From NCBI RefSeq assembly GCF_000980885.2, contig NZ_LBDA02000008.1:1-64000 (forward strand): a DNA stretch of 64,000 bases, in the 5' to 3' direction. Source of the stretch: Streptomyces malaysiense. GTDB taxonomy: Bacteria; Actinomycetota; Actinomycetes; Streptomycetales; Streptomycetaceae. Below the pieces are notes generated by a model. That model ran no database searches. It was not told the origin of the DNA and was given only the letters and a program-made list of their open reading frames with translations. Shown here one piece after another: positions 49,260 through 58,256 of the stretch; the first letter of the stretch is position 1; each line of letters starts with the position of its first letter. The translations under genes and the position numbers were made by a program.

Positions 49260-50248
49260 GTCCGGGTCCCGCCCACGAGGTGCGGCTGCCACCAGGAGCG
49301 GTTCTCCCGGTACCAGGCCACGGTGCGGGCCAGCCCCGCGTCGAAGCCGTGTCTGGGCGCCCATCCCAGTTCCGACCGGATCCTGCCCGAGTCCACCGAG
49401 TAGCGCAGGTCGTGACCCGCCCGGTCGGCCACGTGCTCCACCCGGTCCCACCCCGCGCCGCAGGCGGCCAGGATGCGCTCCGTCAGCTGACGGTTGGTCA
49501 GCTCCGTGCCCCCGCCCACGTTGTACACCCGCCCGGCCCGCCCTCCGGCGAGGACGAGCATCAGTGCCCGGCAGTGGTCCTCGACGTGCAGCCAGTCGCG
49601 CACGTTCTCCCCGTCGCCGTACAGAGGCACCGGACCGCCTTCCAGGAGGCGGGTGGTGAACAGCGGAACGACCTTCTCCGGGAACTGGTACGGGCCGTAG
49701 TTGTTGGAGCAGCGGGTGATCCGCACGTCCATGCCGTGGGTGCGGTGGTAGGCGAGTGCGAGCAGGTCGGAGGAGGCCTTGGACGCGGCGTAGGGGGAGT
49801 TGGGCCGCAACGGCTCGGCCTCCGACCAGGAGCCGTGGGCCACGGACCCGTAGACCTCGTCGGTGGAGACGTGCAGGAAGGTCGTCGACGGCCGCGACCG
49901 CACGGCCTCCAGCAGGGTCTGGGTGCCCAGCACGTTGGTGGAGACGAAATCCGCCCCGCTGACGATGGAGCGGTCGACGTGGGACTCGGCGGCGAAGTGG
50001 ACCACCGCGTCGTGGCCGTCCACCAGCCTTCTGACCAGTTCGCCGTCGCGGATGTCGCCGTGCACGAAGGCCAGCCGCCGATCGGCCGCGACAGGCGCCA
50101 GGTTCCTGCGGTCACCCGCGTAGGTCAGGGCGTCCAGCACGGTGACAGCCTCGGGCACCACCGCGCACTCCCGCGCCTGCGGGCCCAGGACGGAACGGAC
50201 GAAGCACGAACCGATGAATCCGGCGCCGCCGGTGACGAGAATCCTCAT
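49256..50248 (-). CDS. rmlB: dTDP-glucose 4,6-dehydratase
   Basis: The 330-residue extended SDR has ILVTGGAGFIGS at the start, the catalytic STDEVYGS region and YAASKAS (YxxxK), plus the RITRCSNNYGPYQFPEK motif typical of RmlB. It converts dTDP-glucose to dTDP-4-keto-6-deoxyglucose. ATGA overlaps at both ends couple it to rmlA and rmlD. It is the branch point for all 6-deoxyhexoses in the cluster. Confidence 0.93.
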   Translation of the reverse strand: MRILVTGGAGFIGSCFVRSVLGPQARECAVVPEAVTVLDALTYAGDRRNLAPVAADRRLAFVHGDIRDGELVRRLVDGHDAVVHFAAESHVDRSIVSGADFVSTNVLGTQTLLEAVRSRPSTTFLHVSTDEVYGSVAHGSWSEAEPLRPNSPYAASKASSDLLALAYHRTHGMDVRITRCSNNYGPYQFPEKVVPLFTTRLLEGGPVPLYGDGENVRDWLHVEDHCRALMLVLAGGRAGRVYNVGGGTELTNRQLTERILAACGAGWDRVEHVADRAGHDLRYSVDSGRIRSELGWAPRHGFDAGLARTVAWYRENRSWWQPHLVGGTRT

Positions 50249-51312
50249 GGTGTGATCTGCACCTTGCTGTGGTCGCCGAGCACGAGACGGTGGGCGCGCG
50301 GGGTGTGCAGGGCCCGCGAGACCTGCACGTCCTTGCCTATCAGCGACGCCTCTATGCGCCCCACCCCCTTGAGCGAGGAGCCGGCCAGCACGATCGAGAA
50401 CTCGATCTCACTGGACTCGATCACACAGTTCTCGGCCACCGAGGTGGACGGGCCGACGTAGGAGTCGGTCACCACGGCGTCGTCCCCGATCACGGCCGGC
50501 CCCACGATCCGCGACCGTCGCACCCGCGCCCCGCGTCCCACCCGCACCCGTCCGATGATCTCGCTGGCCTCGTCCACCGAACCCTCCAGGCAGGGTTCGA
50601 TGGTGTCCAGCACGGAACGGTTGACCTCCAGCATGTCGGGGACGTTGCCGGTGTCCTTCCAGTAGCCGGTGATGGTCGTCGAGCGGACCGTCAGGCCGCG
50701 GTCGACGAGTTCCTGGATGGCGTCGGTGATCTCCAGCTCGCCACGCCGGGACGGCCGGATCGCCCGTACCGCCTCATGGATCGCGGGGGTGAAGAGGTAG
50801 ACGCCGACCAGCGCGAGGTCGCTGGCCGGCTCAGGCGGTTTCTCCTGGAGCCGCACCACCCGTCCCGTCGCGTCGAGTTCGACGACCCCGAACACGCTCG
50901 GGTCGTCCACCCGGGTCAGGAGGATGTCCGCGTCCGGCTTCTCCGCCTCGAACTTCCGCACCAGTTCATTGATTCCCCCCACGATGAAGTTGTCACCCAG
51001 ATACATGACGAAGTCGTCCTGTGCCAGGTAATCGCGCGCCACCAGCACCGCGTGGGCGAGGCCGAGCGCCCGCTCCTGGCGAATGTAGGTGACCGTGGCG
51101 CCGAATGCGCGGCCGTCGCCCACAGCCGCCCTTATCTCCTCCTCGGTGTCGCCGACGATGATGCCCAGGTCCGTGATTCCGGCGGCCACCAGGGATTCGA
51201 TGCCGTAGAAAAGCACTGGTTTGTTGGCCACGGGCACCAGTTGTTTGGCCGCGGTATGGGTGATCGGGCGCAGCCTGGTTCCGGTGCCGCCCGCGAGGAC
51301 GAGTGCCTTCAT
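50245..51312 (-). CDS. rmlA: Glucose-1-phosphate thymidylyltransferase
   Basis: The 355-residue protein begins KALVLAGGTGTRLRPIT, the nucleotidyltransferase signature, and contains YLGDNF and EKP motifs. Its C-terminal left-handed-helix extension (GRVRVGRGARV; SYVGPSTSV) makes it the long RmlA form found in antibiotic clusters such as StrD-like proteins (about 355 residues). ATG 51312 is the first of the rml operon, which runs towards the ABC genes. It is divergent from the DUF5988-like gene. Confidence 0.93.
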   Translation of the reverse strand: MKALVLAGGTGTRLRPITHTAAKQLVPVANKPVLFYGIESLVAAGITDLGIIVGDTEEEIRAAVGDGRAFGATVTYIRQERALGLAHAVLVARDYLAQDDFVMYLGDNFIVGGINELVRKFEAEKPDADILLTRVDDPSVFGVVELDATGRVVRLQEKPPEPASDLALVGVYLFTPAIHEAVRAIRPSRRGELEITDAIQELVDRGLTVRSTTITGYWKDTGNVPDMLEVNRSVLDTIEPCLEGSVDEASEIIGRVRVGRGARVRRSRIVGPAVIGDDAVVTDSYVGPSTSVAENCVIESSEIEFSIVLAGSSLKGVGRIEASLIGKDVQVSRALHTPRAHRLVLGDHSKVQITP

Positions 51313-51571
51313 ACTGGGTTTCCCTTGTACGGGGGATCGGGGGGCGTGGGACGTCGACCCGGGCGTGCGGCGGCCGTCGACCCGGTCGGCCGTCAAGGGC
51401 CTCGCTCCGCCAGTGCCCGGGTCGCACGTGAGCGGAATGCTTCCTTCCGTACCTCGCCGACTGCTGCGAGGGGCGCCACGCCGCGATGATACGCAGCTCA
51501 GGACGGCCGGAGTGCCGGAGCGGCCCCCTGTTCCGCACCGCCGCGACCACTACTCTCCCCGCCCCCTGCCG

Positions 51572-51589
51572 CTAGGGGTGGCCTAGGGG
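51572..51589. promoter_or_regulatory. CTAGGGG direct repeat, candidate SARP box
   Basis: CTAGGGG occurs twice with a 4-bp spacer (11-bp period), the geometry of SARP-binding heptamer repeats. A TATGCG hexamer lies 10 bp downstream at 51600, a possible -10. It sits in the 390-bp gap between divergent rmlA and the DUF5988-like gene; the remaining sequence there shows no other clear signal. The SARP encoded at 52768 is the obvious candidate regulator. Confidence 0.5.
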
Positions 51590-51702
51590 GCCCTCCGGGT
51601 ATGCGGCGCAAGCCCGCGGCTCGCAGTATGTCGGCGTGCTCCCAGTCGGTGGTGTGCCAGTCCACTGCTTCCCCCACTCGTGGCCGAAAGGGAACGTGCG
51701 TC

Positions 51703-51948
51703 ATGGATCTCCTCGGTAGTGAATCCGCCTACCCCCTCGACAAAGTCGTCGACATCCTGCTGGTCGGCGGACCGGACGACATGCGGCATTCGGATCGCGA
51801 GCGGCGTGCCGCCATCGTCGACACCAAGATAAAAATCCAGCACTGCGGCGGCTACGAACACTTCCAGATGGAGCGTGGCCCAGGAGATCTGGACGGCTCT
51901 TCCCCGGTTGTCTTCCGCTGGTTCATGCGAACGAAGATCGCCGAGTAG
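51703..51948 (+). CDS. DUF5988-like small protein
   Basis: The 81-residue protein resembles DUF5988 proteins, recalled from memory as small proteins often found in actinomycete biosynthetic clusters: DILLVGGPDDM, VDTKIKI, GGYEHFQ and the end FRWFMRTKIAE. No function is known and no catalytic motif is seen. ATG 51703 follows a GAAAGGGAA RBS. It leads the thioesterase and SARP genes in one transcription direction. Confidence 0.7.
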   Translation: MDLLGSESAYPLDKVVDILLVGGPDDMRHSDRERRAAIVDTKIKIQHCGGYEHFQMERGPGDLDGSSPVVFRWFMRTKIAE

Positions 51949-51991
51949 CCCACCCGCGAAGAGCGGTGCACCGAAGGGAAACGTCATCTCC

Positions 51992-52771
51992 ATGTCTCCG
52001 GCCGGAAACGACCGATGGATACGCTGTTTCGAACCGCGTCCGCGAAGCGGGCGCCGGCTCGTCTGCTTCCCGCACGCGGGCGGCTCGGCGAGCCACTACT
52101 TCGCCCTGTCCAGAGCACTGCCCGACACCGAGGTGCTCGCGGTCCAGTACCCGGGGCGGCAGGACCGGCACGCCGAACCCTGCGTCGACAGCCTGACCGG
52201 GCTGGCCGACCGCGTGCATGACGTCCTCCGCCGCCGGGCCGGCACGCCCTGCGCCTTCTTCGGGCACAGCATGGGCGCGGTCATCGCCTTCGAGGTGGCC
52301 CAGCGGCTCCAGCGGGAGGACGCGGCGTCACCCTCCCACCTGTTCGTCTCCAGCCGGCGGGCGCCGTCACGGTACCGGGAGGGCGCGGTCCACCGGCAGA
52401 GCGACGCGGGCGTCGTGAGTGAACTGCGGCGGCTGGGCGGCACCGACGAGCGCTTCCTGGCGGACGAGGAACTGCGCGCGGCGGTACTGAAGGTCACACG
52501 GGCCGACTACAAGGCGATCGAGACCTACCGGTGGGTGCCAGAACCGCCGCTGACCTGCCCGATCACCGCCCTGGTGGGCGACAGCGACCCCCACACCAGC
52601 CGGGACGAGGCGTCCGCCTGGGCGGCGCACACCACGGGCCCCTTCCGGCTGCACACCTTTCCCGGCGGCCACTTCTACCTCGACCCCGCCAGCCCGGAGG
52701 TGACCGACGTCCTCGCCACCGCCCTGGCCGGGACGGCGACCGGGGGCCGGCCGGAGCGGAGCGCGTCATGA
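51992..52771 (+). CDS. Type II thioesterase
   Basis: The 259-residue protein is a TEII: LVCFPHAGGSA near the start, nucleophile elbow GHSMGA (Ser93), Asp in VGDSDPHT and catalytic His in FPGGHFYL. TEIIs clear misprimed or decarboxylated acyl groups from PKS/NRPS carrier domains. It overlaps the SARP gene by ATGA. It serves the type I PKS that begins at the right edge of the window. Confidence 0.9.
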   Translation: MSPAGNDRWIRCFEPRPRSGRRLVCFPHAGGSASHYFALSRALPDTEVLAVQYPGRQDRHAEPCVDSLTGLADRVHDVLRRRAGTPCAFFGHSMGAVIAFEVAQRLQREDAASPSHLFVSSRRAPSRYREGAVHRQSDAGVVSELRRLGGTDERFLADEELRAAVLKVTRADYKAIETYRWVPEPPLTCPITALVGDSDPHTSRDEASAWAAHTTGPFRLHTFPGGHFYLDPASPEVTDVLATALAGTATGGRPERSAS

Positions 52772-53547
52772 GGTACGAGATCCTGGGCCCGCTGCGCGTC
52801 GTCGACGGCCACAACCACTCCTTCATCAGCGCGCAGAAGGTGGAGACCCTCTTCGCCGTGCTGCTCATCTGCGCCGAACAGATCGTCTCGCCGACGCAGC
52901 TGATGAAGGAGCTGTGGGGCGACCAGCTGCCGAAGCGGGCCACCGCGGGCCTGCACGTGTACATCTCGCAGCTGCGCAAGTTCCTCCACCGCCCCCACCG
53001 GCAGCAGAACCCCGTCGTGACCCAGCAGACCGGCTACGTGCTGCGCATGGGGACCGACACCCTCGACCTGCACACCTTCTCCGACCTCGCGGCGCAGGGG
53101 CGGGCGCTCGCCAAGGACCACTGCTACGAGCCGGCGGCCGACCGCTTCGAGCGGGCCCTGAGCCTGTGGCACGGACCGGTGCTCGCCAACCTGGGCAACG
53201 GCCCCATCATCGACGGGTTCACCACCTGGCTGACCGAGACCCGCATGGAATGCCAGGAGATGCTCACCGACGTCCATCTGCACCTGGGACGCCATCGCGA
53301 GCTCATCGGCCCGCTGTACTCACTGACCTGCGAGTACCCGCTGCGGGAGACGCTCTACCGCCAGCTGATGCTCGCCCTGTACCGGTCGGAGCGCAAGGCC
53401 GACGCCCTGCACGTCTACCAGCGTGCACGCCGGACCCTGAACGACGAGCTGGGCCTCGAACCGTGCCGTGCCCTGCGCGACCTGCACCAGGCCGTCCTCG
53501 CCGACGACCAGCGGCTCAGCCTGCTCGCCGTCTCCACCGCCGGCTGA
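52768..53547 (+). CDS. SARP-family pathway activator
   Basis: The 259-residue protein has an N-terminal OmpR-like DNA-binding domain (YEILGPLRVVDG; LWGDQLPKRATAGLHVYISQLRK) and a C-terminal bacterial transcriptional activation domain (helical, ending DELGLEPCRALRDLHQAVL). This is the length of small SARPs such as ActII-ORF4 and RedD. The start overlaps the thioesterase stop (ATGA). Candidate binding repeats with 11-bp period occur upstream of three transcription units in the cluster. Confidence 0.92.
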   Translation: MRYEILGPLRVVDGHNHSFISAQKVETLFAVLLICAEQIVSPTQLMKELWGDQLPKRATAGLHVYISQLRKFLHRPHRQQNPVVTQQTGYVLRMGTDTLDLHTFSDLAAQGRALAKDHCYEPAADRFERALSLWHGPVLANLGNGPIIDGFTTWLTETRMECQEMLTDVHLHLGRHRELIGPLYSLTCEYPLRETLYRQLMLALYRSERKADALHVYQRARRTLNDELGLEPCRALRDLHQAVLADDQRLSLLAVSTAG

Positions 53548-53839
53548 CCCGGGCCTCCGTCCTCCGCCCGGCCGAGCGGGGGGCCTGGGCGTGAACGACC
53601 GCGAACCACGGGCGTCGTTCGTCCGCCGGGCGCGTCAGATACCGCTGGGCAGGCGGGACTTCCAGGACGCGGCCCAGGGCGCCTTCCCGGGAAGTCCACC
53701 CGCCGCGTCCGCCGCGCACCCCGCGACGGACGCGGCGGCACAGCCCGCTGCGCGCGGCCTCGGCGGAGCCGCGCGCGGCGGGCGTCCGCGCGTGCGCCGC
53801 GCCCCGCCCGGTGCGGGCCGCGGCGCCGACGCGTCGGCC

Positions 53840-53857
53840 CTTAGCCACGGTTTAGTG
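53840..53857. promoter_or_regulatory. TTAG repeat with 11-bp period, candidate SARP box
   Basis: CTTAGCC and TTTAGTG heptamers are 11 bp apart, about 78 bp before the fkbH-like start. The surrounding 387-bp gap (53548-53934) has no convincing gene; this AT-richer spot is the only standout. It is similar in layout, though not identical in sequence, to the 51572 repeat. Confidence 0.35.
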
Positions 53858-53934
53858 CCCGCGCCGACCATGGCAGTGCGGCCGCCGGGGCCGTCGGACG
53901 GGCGGGAGGCCCGACCGCCTCAGAGAGGATCCGC

Positions 53935-55833
53935 ATGGCCGCGCCCACCACCGAAGGAAGCGACCGGGAGACCGGGGAGACACTGCTCACCCTCCACCGG
54001 TCCGGTCGGCTCGCCGCCGAGTACCCCAGGGTCCGCGGACTGCTGGCCGGCTGCTCCGAGGCGGAGCTGCGGCGCGCCGGCAATCTGCTGTCCCGGCTGC
54101 GCCCCGAGGACGTACGGCAGGCGCACCCCGGGGTACCGGTCGTGTCCGTGGCCGTCACCGGCCACGGCACCCTCGCCCCGCTGGTGCCCGCCCTGACGGC
54201 CGAACTGGCGCGCCACGGCCTGCTGCTGCGCCCGCACCTGGCCGACTACGACTCCTACGTCTTCGACCTCTCCGACCCGGGAAGCACCCTGCGCCGCTTC
54301 GACGCGGACGTGGTGCTGTGCGTGCTCGATCCCGCCGTCGTACTGGACGAACTGCCCGTGCCGTGGACGCCGGAGGACGTCGAAAGGGCCTGGGACGAGA
54401 AGCTCGGCCTGCTGACCGGGCTCGTCACCCGCTACCGCTCGACCGGACGCGGCACCCTCGTCCTGAACACGGTGCCACTGCCCGCCCTCCTGCCGGCCCA
54501 GCTCCTGGAGCACCGTTCCCGGGCCCGTCTCGGCGCGGTGTGGCGGCAGGCCAACAGCCGGCTGCTGGAACTCGCCCAGAGCCACCCGGGCCTCGTCGTA
54601 CTGGACCTGGACCCCCTGGTCGCCGAGGGTATCGCCGTCACCGACGAGCGGCTGAGCCAGTACGCGAAGGTGCACCTCGCGCCACCGCTGCTCGCCCGCT
54701 ACGCCCGCGAGGTCGGCCACCTGGCGCGCCACCTCGCCGGCCGGACCAAGAAGGCCCTGCTGCTCGACCTCGACGGCACCCTGTGGAACGGCACCCTGGG
54801 GGAGGACGGCTTCGACGTCCTGCAGGGCGACCACAGCGAGCCCTTCCGCTTCCTCCAGCGCGTGGTCAGGCAACTCGGCTCGCAGGGCGTGCTCCTCGGC
54901 GTCGTCAGCAAGAACGACGTGGAACCCGTCCGGGCGGTGCTGCGGGAGCACCCGCGCATGGTGCTCCGGGAGGAGGACCTGGTCACGGTCGTCGCCAACT
55001 GGCGCCCGAAGCACGAGAACATCGCCGAGCTGGCCGGGACGCTGAACCTCGGCACGGACAGCTTCGTCTTCATGGACGACACGCCCGCCGAGTGCGGCCT
55101 GGTCGAGGCCGAACTGCCCGGCGTCACCGTACTGCGAGCCGGCGCCGAACCCGCCCACCACGTGGCGACACTGCTGCGGGACGGCTGGTTCGACACCCTG
55201 GTGCTCACCACGGAGGACCGCGCCCGTGTCGAGAAGTACCAGCAGGAGGTGGAACGCCGGGACTTCCTGCAGCAGTCCGCCTCCGTGGAGGAGTACCTCC
55301 GGCTGCTCGGGGTGCGGGTACGGCTGTCGCCCGTGGCACCGTCCGAGGTGGCGCGCGTCTCCCAACTGTCCCTGCGCACCAACCAGTTCAACATGACCCT
55401 GAGCCGGCTGCAGCCGGCCGACGTGGCACGGCTCGTCGCCGGCCCGGCCACCTCGGTGCTGGTCGTCCACGCGGCCGACCGCTTCGGTGACAACGGGCTG
55501 GTGGGTGCCGTGTTCCTGCGCCGGGCGGCGGACGTGGTGCACATCGACGGCTTCCTCCTGAGCTGCCGGGTGTTCTCCCGGGGCATCGAGCAGGCGTGCC
55601 TCGGCGCGATCCTGCGCCACGCGCGCGCCGCCGGCGCGACCGCGGTGGTGGGGGAACACCGCCGCGGCCCCAAGAACGGCGCCGTGCGGGACCTCTACCC
55701 GCGGCACGGATTCCGGCAGGTCACCGACGACGGCACCACCACGGTGTTCCGGCACGACCTGGACAGCGAGGATCCCCTACCGGTCCCCGCCCACCTGCAG
55801 TTCACCGACCAATGCGGAGGAGACACCCCGTGA
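53935..55833 (+). CDS. FkbH-like glyceryl-ACP synthase
   Basis: The 632-residue protein matches the FkbH family: an N-terminal SGNH-like region, a HAD phosphatase domain with DLDGTLW (Asp278/Asp280) and FMDDTPAE, and a C-terminal GNAT-like domain with LRTNQFNMT. These enzymes dephosphorylate 1,3-bisphosphoglycerate and load the glyceryl group onto an ACP. The next gene is that ACP (GTGA overlap), followed by an E2-type acyltransferase and a hydrolase. That set is specific to tetronate formation (Agg2-5-like), not to methoxymalonyl-ACP, whose FkbG/I/K genes are absent. Confidence 0.9.
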   Translation: MAAPTTEGSDRETGETLLTLHRSGRLAAEYPRVRGLLAGCSEAELRRAGNLLSRLRPEDVRQAHPGVPVVSVAVTGHGTLAPLVPALTAELARHGLLLRPHLADYDSYVFDLSDPGSTLRRFDADVVLCVLDPAVVLDELPVPWTPEDVERAWDEKLGLLTGLVTRYRSTGRGTLVLNTVPLPALLPAQLLEHRSRARLGAVWRQANSRLLELAQSHPGLVVLDLDPLVAEGIAVTDERLSQYAKVHLAPPLLARYAREVGHLARHLAGRTKKALLLDLDGTLWNGTLGEDGFDVLQGDHSEPFRFLQRVVRQLGSQGVLLGVVSKNDVEPVRAVLREHPRMVLREEDLVTVVANWRPKHENIAELAGTLNLGTDSFVFMDDTPAECGLVEAELPGVTVLRAGAEPAHHVATLLRDGWFDTLVLTTEDRARVEKYQQEVERRDFLQQSASVEEYLRLLGVRVRLSPVAPSEVARVSQLSLRTNQFNMTLSRLQPADVARLVAGPATSVLVVHAADRFGDNGLVGAVFLRRAADVVHIDGFLLSCRVFSRGIEQACLGAILRHARAAGATAVVGEHRRGPKNGAVRDLYPRHGFRQVTDDGTTTVFRHDLDSEDPLPVPAHLQFTDQCGGDTP

Positions 55834-56057
55834 CGAGCATCGACGACTTCATCGCGATCATCCGAGACGAGATCGGCATACCGGTCGAGGCCGACGACGC
55901 CGGCCGCCACTTCGACCAGCTCCCCGGCTGGGACTCGGTCTTCCTCCTGCAACTCCTGACCGCCCTGGAACGCGAGACGGGCCGCCGCATCTCCCTCCCC
56001 GACGTGCTCGACTGCCCCGACCTCAAGAGCGTGTACGCACTGGCGACGGCGTCATGA
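55830..56057 (+). CDS. Glyceryl-carrying acyl carrier protein
   Basis: The 75-residue ACP has the phosphopantetheine site GWDSVFLLQLL. It starts at GTG overlapping the FkbH-like stop and ends overlapping the acyltransferase start (ATGA). Position and size agree with the dedicated glyceryl-ACP of tetronate pathways (Agg3-like). Confidence 0.9.
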   Translation: MTSIDDFIAIIRDEIGIPVEADDAGRHFDQLPGWDSVFLLQLLTALERETGRRISLPDVLDCPDLKSVYALATAS

Positions 56058-56872
56058 ACCCCACCCCCGTCAGCCGCTCCCGCCGGCACACCCTCTTCTT
56101 CCTCGACGCCGTCCGCAGGTTCGCCCCCGTGCACCTGGACACCGAGGTCGACATGACGGCGGTGCGCGGCCACCGCCGGGCAGCGCGGGCCCGCGGAGGC
56201 CCCCGCTACTCCACCGCCGCCTACGTCCTGCACGCGGCCGGACGCGTACTGGCCCGGCACCCCGAGGCGAACGCCGCACTGGGCGGACGCCTGTGGCCCC
56301 GGATCGCGCGCTTCCCGCACGTCAACGGCAAACTCACCCTCGACAAGACGCTGGACGGGCAGCGGGTGGTGCTGTCGACCGTGGTCCCCGGCCTCCAGCG
56401 GGCCACCCTCCAGGAGATCCAGCGGCACCTGGAGCAGTTCCGAGACGGAGACCCCGACACCATGCCGGAGTTCGAGCGGCTGCGCAGGCTGCACCGCGCG
56501 CCCCTGCTGATCGGTTCGACGGCCTTCCGGCTGGCCGCCGGGCGCCTGCGGGGACGCGACCGGCTGATGGGGACCGTGGCCGTCACCTCACTCGGTCACC
56601 GGCCGGTCGACGGCTTCCACTCGGTGGGCGGCACCACGACCACCCTCGGCCTCGGCCGGACCGTGGACCGCCCGGTGGTCCGCGACGGGCGCGTCACCGT
56701 GGCCCCCGTCATGCGGCTGTCCCTCACCTTCGACCACCGTGTCATCGACGGGGCCGAGGCGGCGGACGTGCTCGGGGAACTGAAGGAGCACCTGGAGGAG
56801 TTCCGGACGGACGCGGCCGACGAGCCCCCCACCACCCCGCCCGCGGCGGCCGTGCCCGAGGAGGTGTCGTGA
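56054..56872 (+). CDS. E2-type acyltransferase of tetronate maturation
   Basis: The 272-residue protein is the catalytic domain of 2-oxoacid dehydrogenase E2 (PF00198) without lipoyl or E1-binding domains. The catalytic motif DHRVIDG (His228, Asp232) is intact. In agglomerin biosynthesis the homologue Agg4 acetylates the hydroxymethyl of the tetronate so that acetate can be eliminated to an exocyclic methylene. Coupling to the ACP gene upstream and the hydrolase downstream supports the same role. Confidence 0.88.
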   Translation: MNPTPVSRSRRHTLFFLDAVRRFAPVHLDTEVDMTAVRGHRRAARARGGPRYSTAAYVLHAAGRVLARHPEANAALGGRLWPRIARFPHVNGKLTLDKTLDGQRVVLSTVVPGLQRATLQEIQRHLEQFRDGDPDTMPEFERLRRLHRAPLLIGSTAFRLAAGRLRGRDRLMGTVAVTSLGHRPVDGFHSVGGTTTTLGLGRTVDRPVVRDGRVTVAPVMRLSLTFDHRVIDGAEAADVLGELKEHLEEFRTDAADEPPTTPPAAAVPEEVS

Positions 56873-57963
56873 ACGACCTGGACGAGCTCCGGCAGTACAT
56901 GATCGCCCACGCGCACGCGCAGCAGGTGTCCCGCTCCACCTACCGCCAGGTCCTGGAGCGCATAGACAACGACGACGACGGCAGCCCCGGCTCGTGGGCC
57001 GTCGAGTGGTCGGCCGCGGCCCGCGCCGAGGTACGGCGGGGGCGCCACCTGGACGCCGGCCACCTGTACAACATCGCCCGCTTCCCCTACGTCGACGGCC
57101 CCACCCGGCGGAGGGCCGCCGAGGAGGGGGTGCGCGCGTTCGGCCACTGGGCACGGGGGAAGCAGGGCATCCACCGGGAGGAGCTGCCCCTCGCCGCCGG
57201 CACCCTCGCCTGCTGGACCGCCGGCCTCTCCGGGAGCGGCCGCAGACCCCTGCTCCTGGCCATGGGCGGGATCGTCAGCACCAAGGAGCAGTGGGGAGCG
57301 GTGCTCGGCCATTTCCGGCGCCAGGGCATGGCCGTCGTGGTCACCGAGATGCCCGGGGTCGGCGAGAACACCCTCCCCTACGACAAGGACAGCCCCGGCC
57401 TGCTGTCCCAGCTCCTGGACACCCTGCGCGACCGGGCCGACGTCGACCACACCTACGTGCTGGCCATGAGCTTCAGCGGCCACCTCGCGCTGCGCTGCGC
57501 GCTGGAGGACCGCCGCATCCGCGGCATCGTCACCGCGGGTGCCCCCGTCGCCGGCTTCTTCGACGACCCCGGCTGGTTCGACGGCGTACCGCGCATCACC
57601 AAGGACACCCTCGGCCACCTGACCGGCGTCACACCCGAGGAACTCCCCGGTCACCTCAGGGACTGGGCCCTGACACCGCGGCAGCTGAGGTCCCTGGAGA
57701 TACCGGTGCACTACCTGGCCAGCCTGCGCGACGAGATCGTCCCCCCGAGCGAGGCGGAGCTGCTGCGCACCCACGTGCCCCGGCTGCGACTGCTGCAGAC
57801 GGACGACGTCCACGGCTCCCCGCACCACGCGACGCAGACCCGGTTGTGGTGCGCCCTGGCCATCCAGGAGCTCCGCGGTGCCCGAGGGCTCCAGGCCACC
57901 GCGCTGCGGGGCCTGCTCAGCCTCGTGCGCACCCGTGACCGGCTCGTGGACGTCGACGACTGA
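56869..57963 (+). CDS. Alpha/beta hydrolase, probable acetate-eliminating enzyme
   Basis: The 364-residue protein has a helical N-terminal cap (about residues 1-105) and an alpha/beta hydrolase domain with nucleophile elbow AMSFSG (Ser201), an Asp in LRDEIVPP and His in DVHGSPHH. It resembles the FrsA-like enzymes of tetronate clusters (Agg5 type), which eliminate acetic acid from the acetylated tetronate to form the exocyclic double bond. GTG start overlaps the acyltransferase stop. It is the last gene of the four-gene cassette; 293 bp follow before the P450. Confidence 0.85.
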   Translation: MNDLDELRQYMIAHAHAQQVSRSTYRQVLERIDNDDDGSPGSWAVEWSAAARAEVRRGRHLDAGHLYNIARFPYVDGPTRRRAAEEGVRAFGHWARGKQGIHREELPLAAGTLACWTAGLSGSGRRPLLLAMGGIVSTKEQWGAVLGHFRRQGMAVVVTEMPGVGENTLPYDKDSPGLLSQLLDTLRDRADVDHTYVLAMSFSGHLALRCALEDRRIRGIVTAGAPVAGFFDDPGWFDGVPRITKDTLGHLTGVTPEELPGHLRDWALTPRQLRSLEIPVHYLASLRDEIVPPSEAELLRTHVPRLRLLQTDDVHGSPHHATQTRLWCALAIQELRGARGLQATALRGLLSLVRTRDRLVDVDD

Positions 57964-58176
57964 GCGAGGTCACGGAGGACCGGCCCCTCGCGGGCGCTCC
58001 TGGGGCGCTCCGGGTGGCGTGGGCCGGTCACGACGGCGGTGCGGGGAGTGCCGGTTCGCGCCGGCCCGCACATCCCGGCCGCGCCCGCCGGGAACCCCGC
58101 CGCGCCCCGGGGCACCCGCCCGGTGCCCGCTCCCGCGCCCCGCGGCCGGTACCTCCGGCGAGACGCGCGGGAAGGC

Positions 58177-58194
58177 CCTAGAACGCCTTAAGCA
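58177..58194. promoter_or_regulatory. Weak TAG/TAAG repeat upstream of P450 gene
   Basis: CCTAGAA and TTAAGCA-like heptamers share an 11-bp period, about 65 bp before the P450 start. The match to the other two candidate SARP boxes is loose, so this is listed only for comparison. Confidence 0.25.
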
Positions 58195-58256
58195 GCCCCC
58201 GGGAAAGTTGCAGCACGGTTTCTCAGCAGCGATGCGACGAAGGAACAGGATGGCGC

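Noticed and set aside
53548..53934. Possible small gene between the SARP and FkbH-like genes
   Set aside because: The frame crossing here (start 53468) continues antisense-like into fkbH, has no RBS and no recognisable sequence.
53935..56057. FkbH plus ACP considered as a methoxymalonyl-ACP pathway
   Set aside because: The required acyl-CoA dehydrogenase, 3-hydroxyacyl dehydrogenase and O-methyltransferase genes (FkbI/K/G types) are not adjacent; E2 acyltransferase, hydrolase and KSIII are, which indicates tetronate formation.
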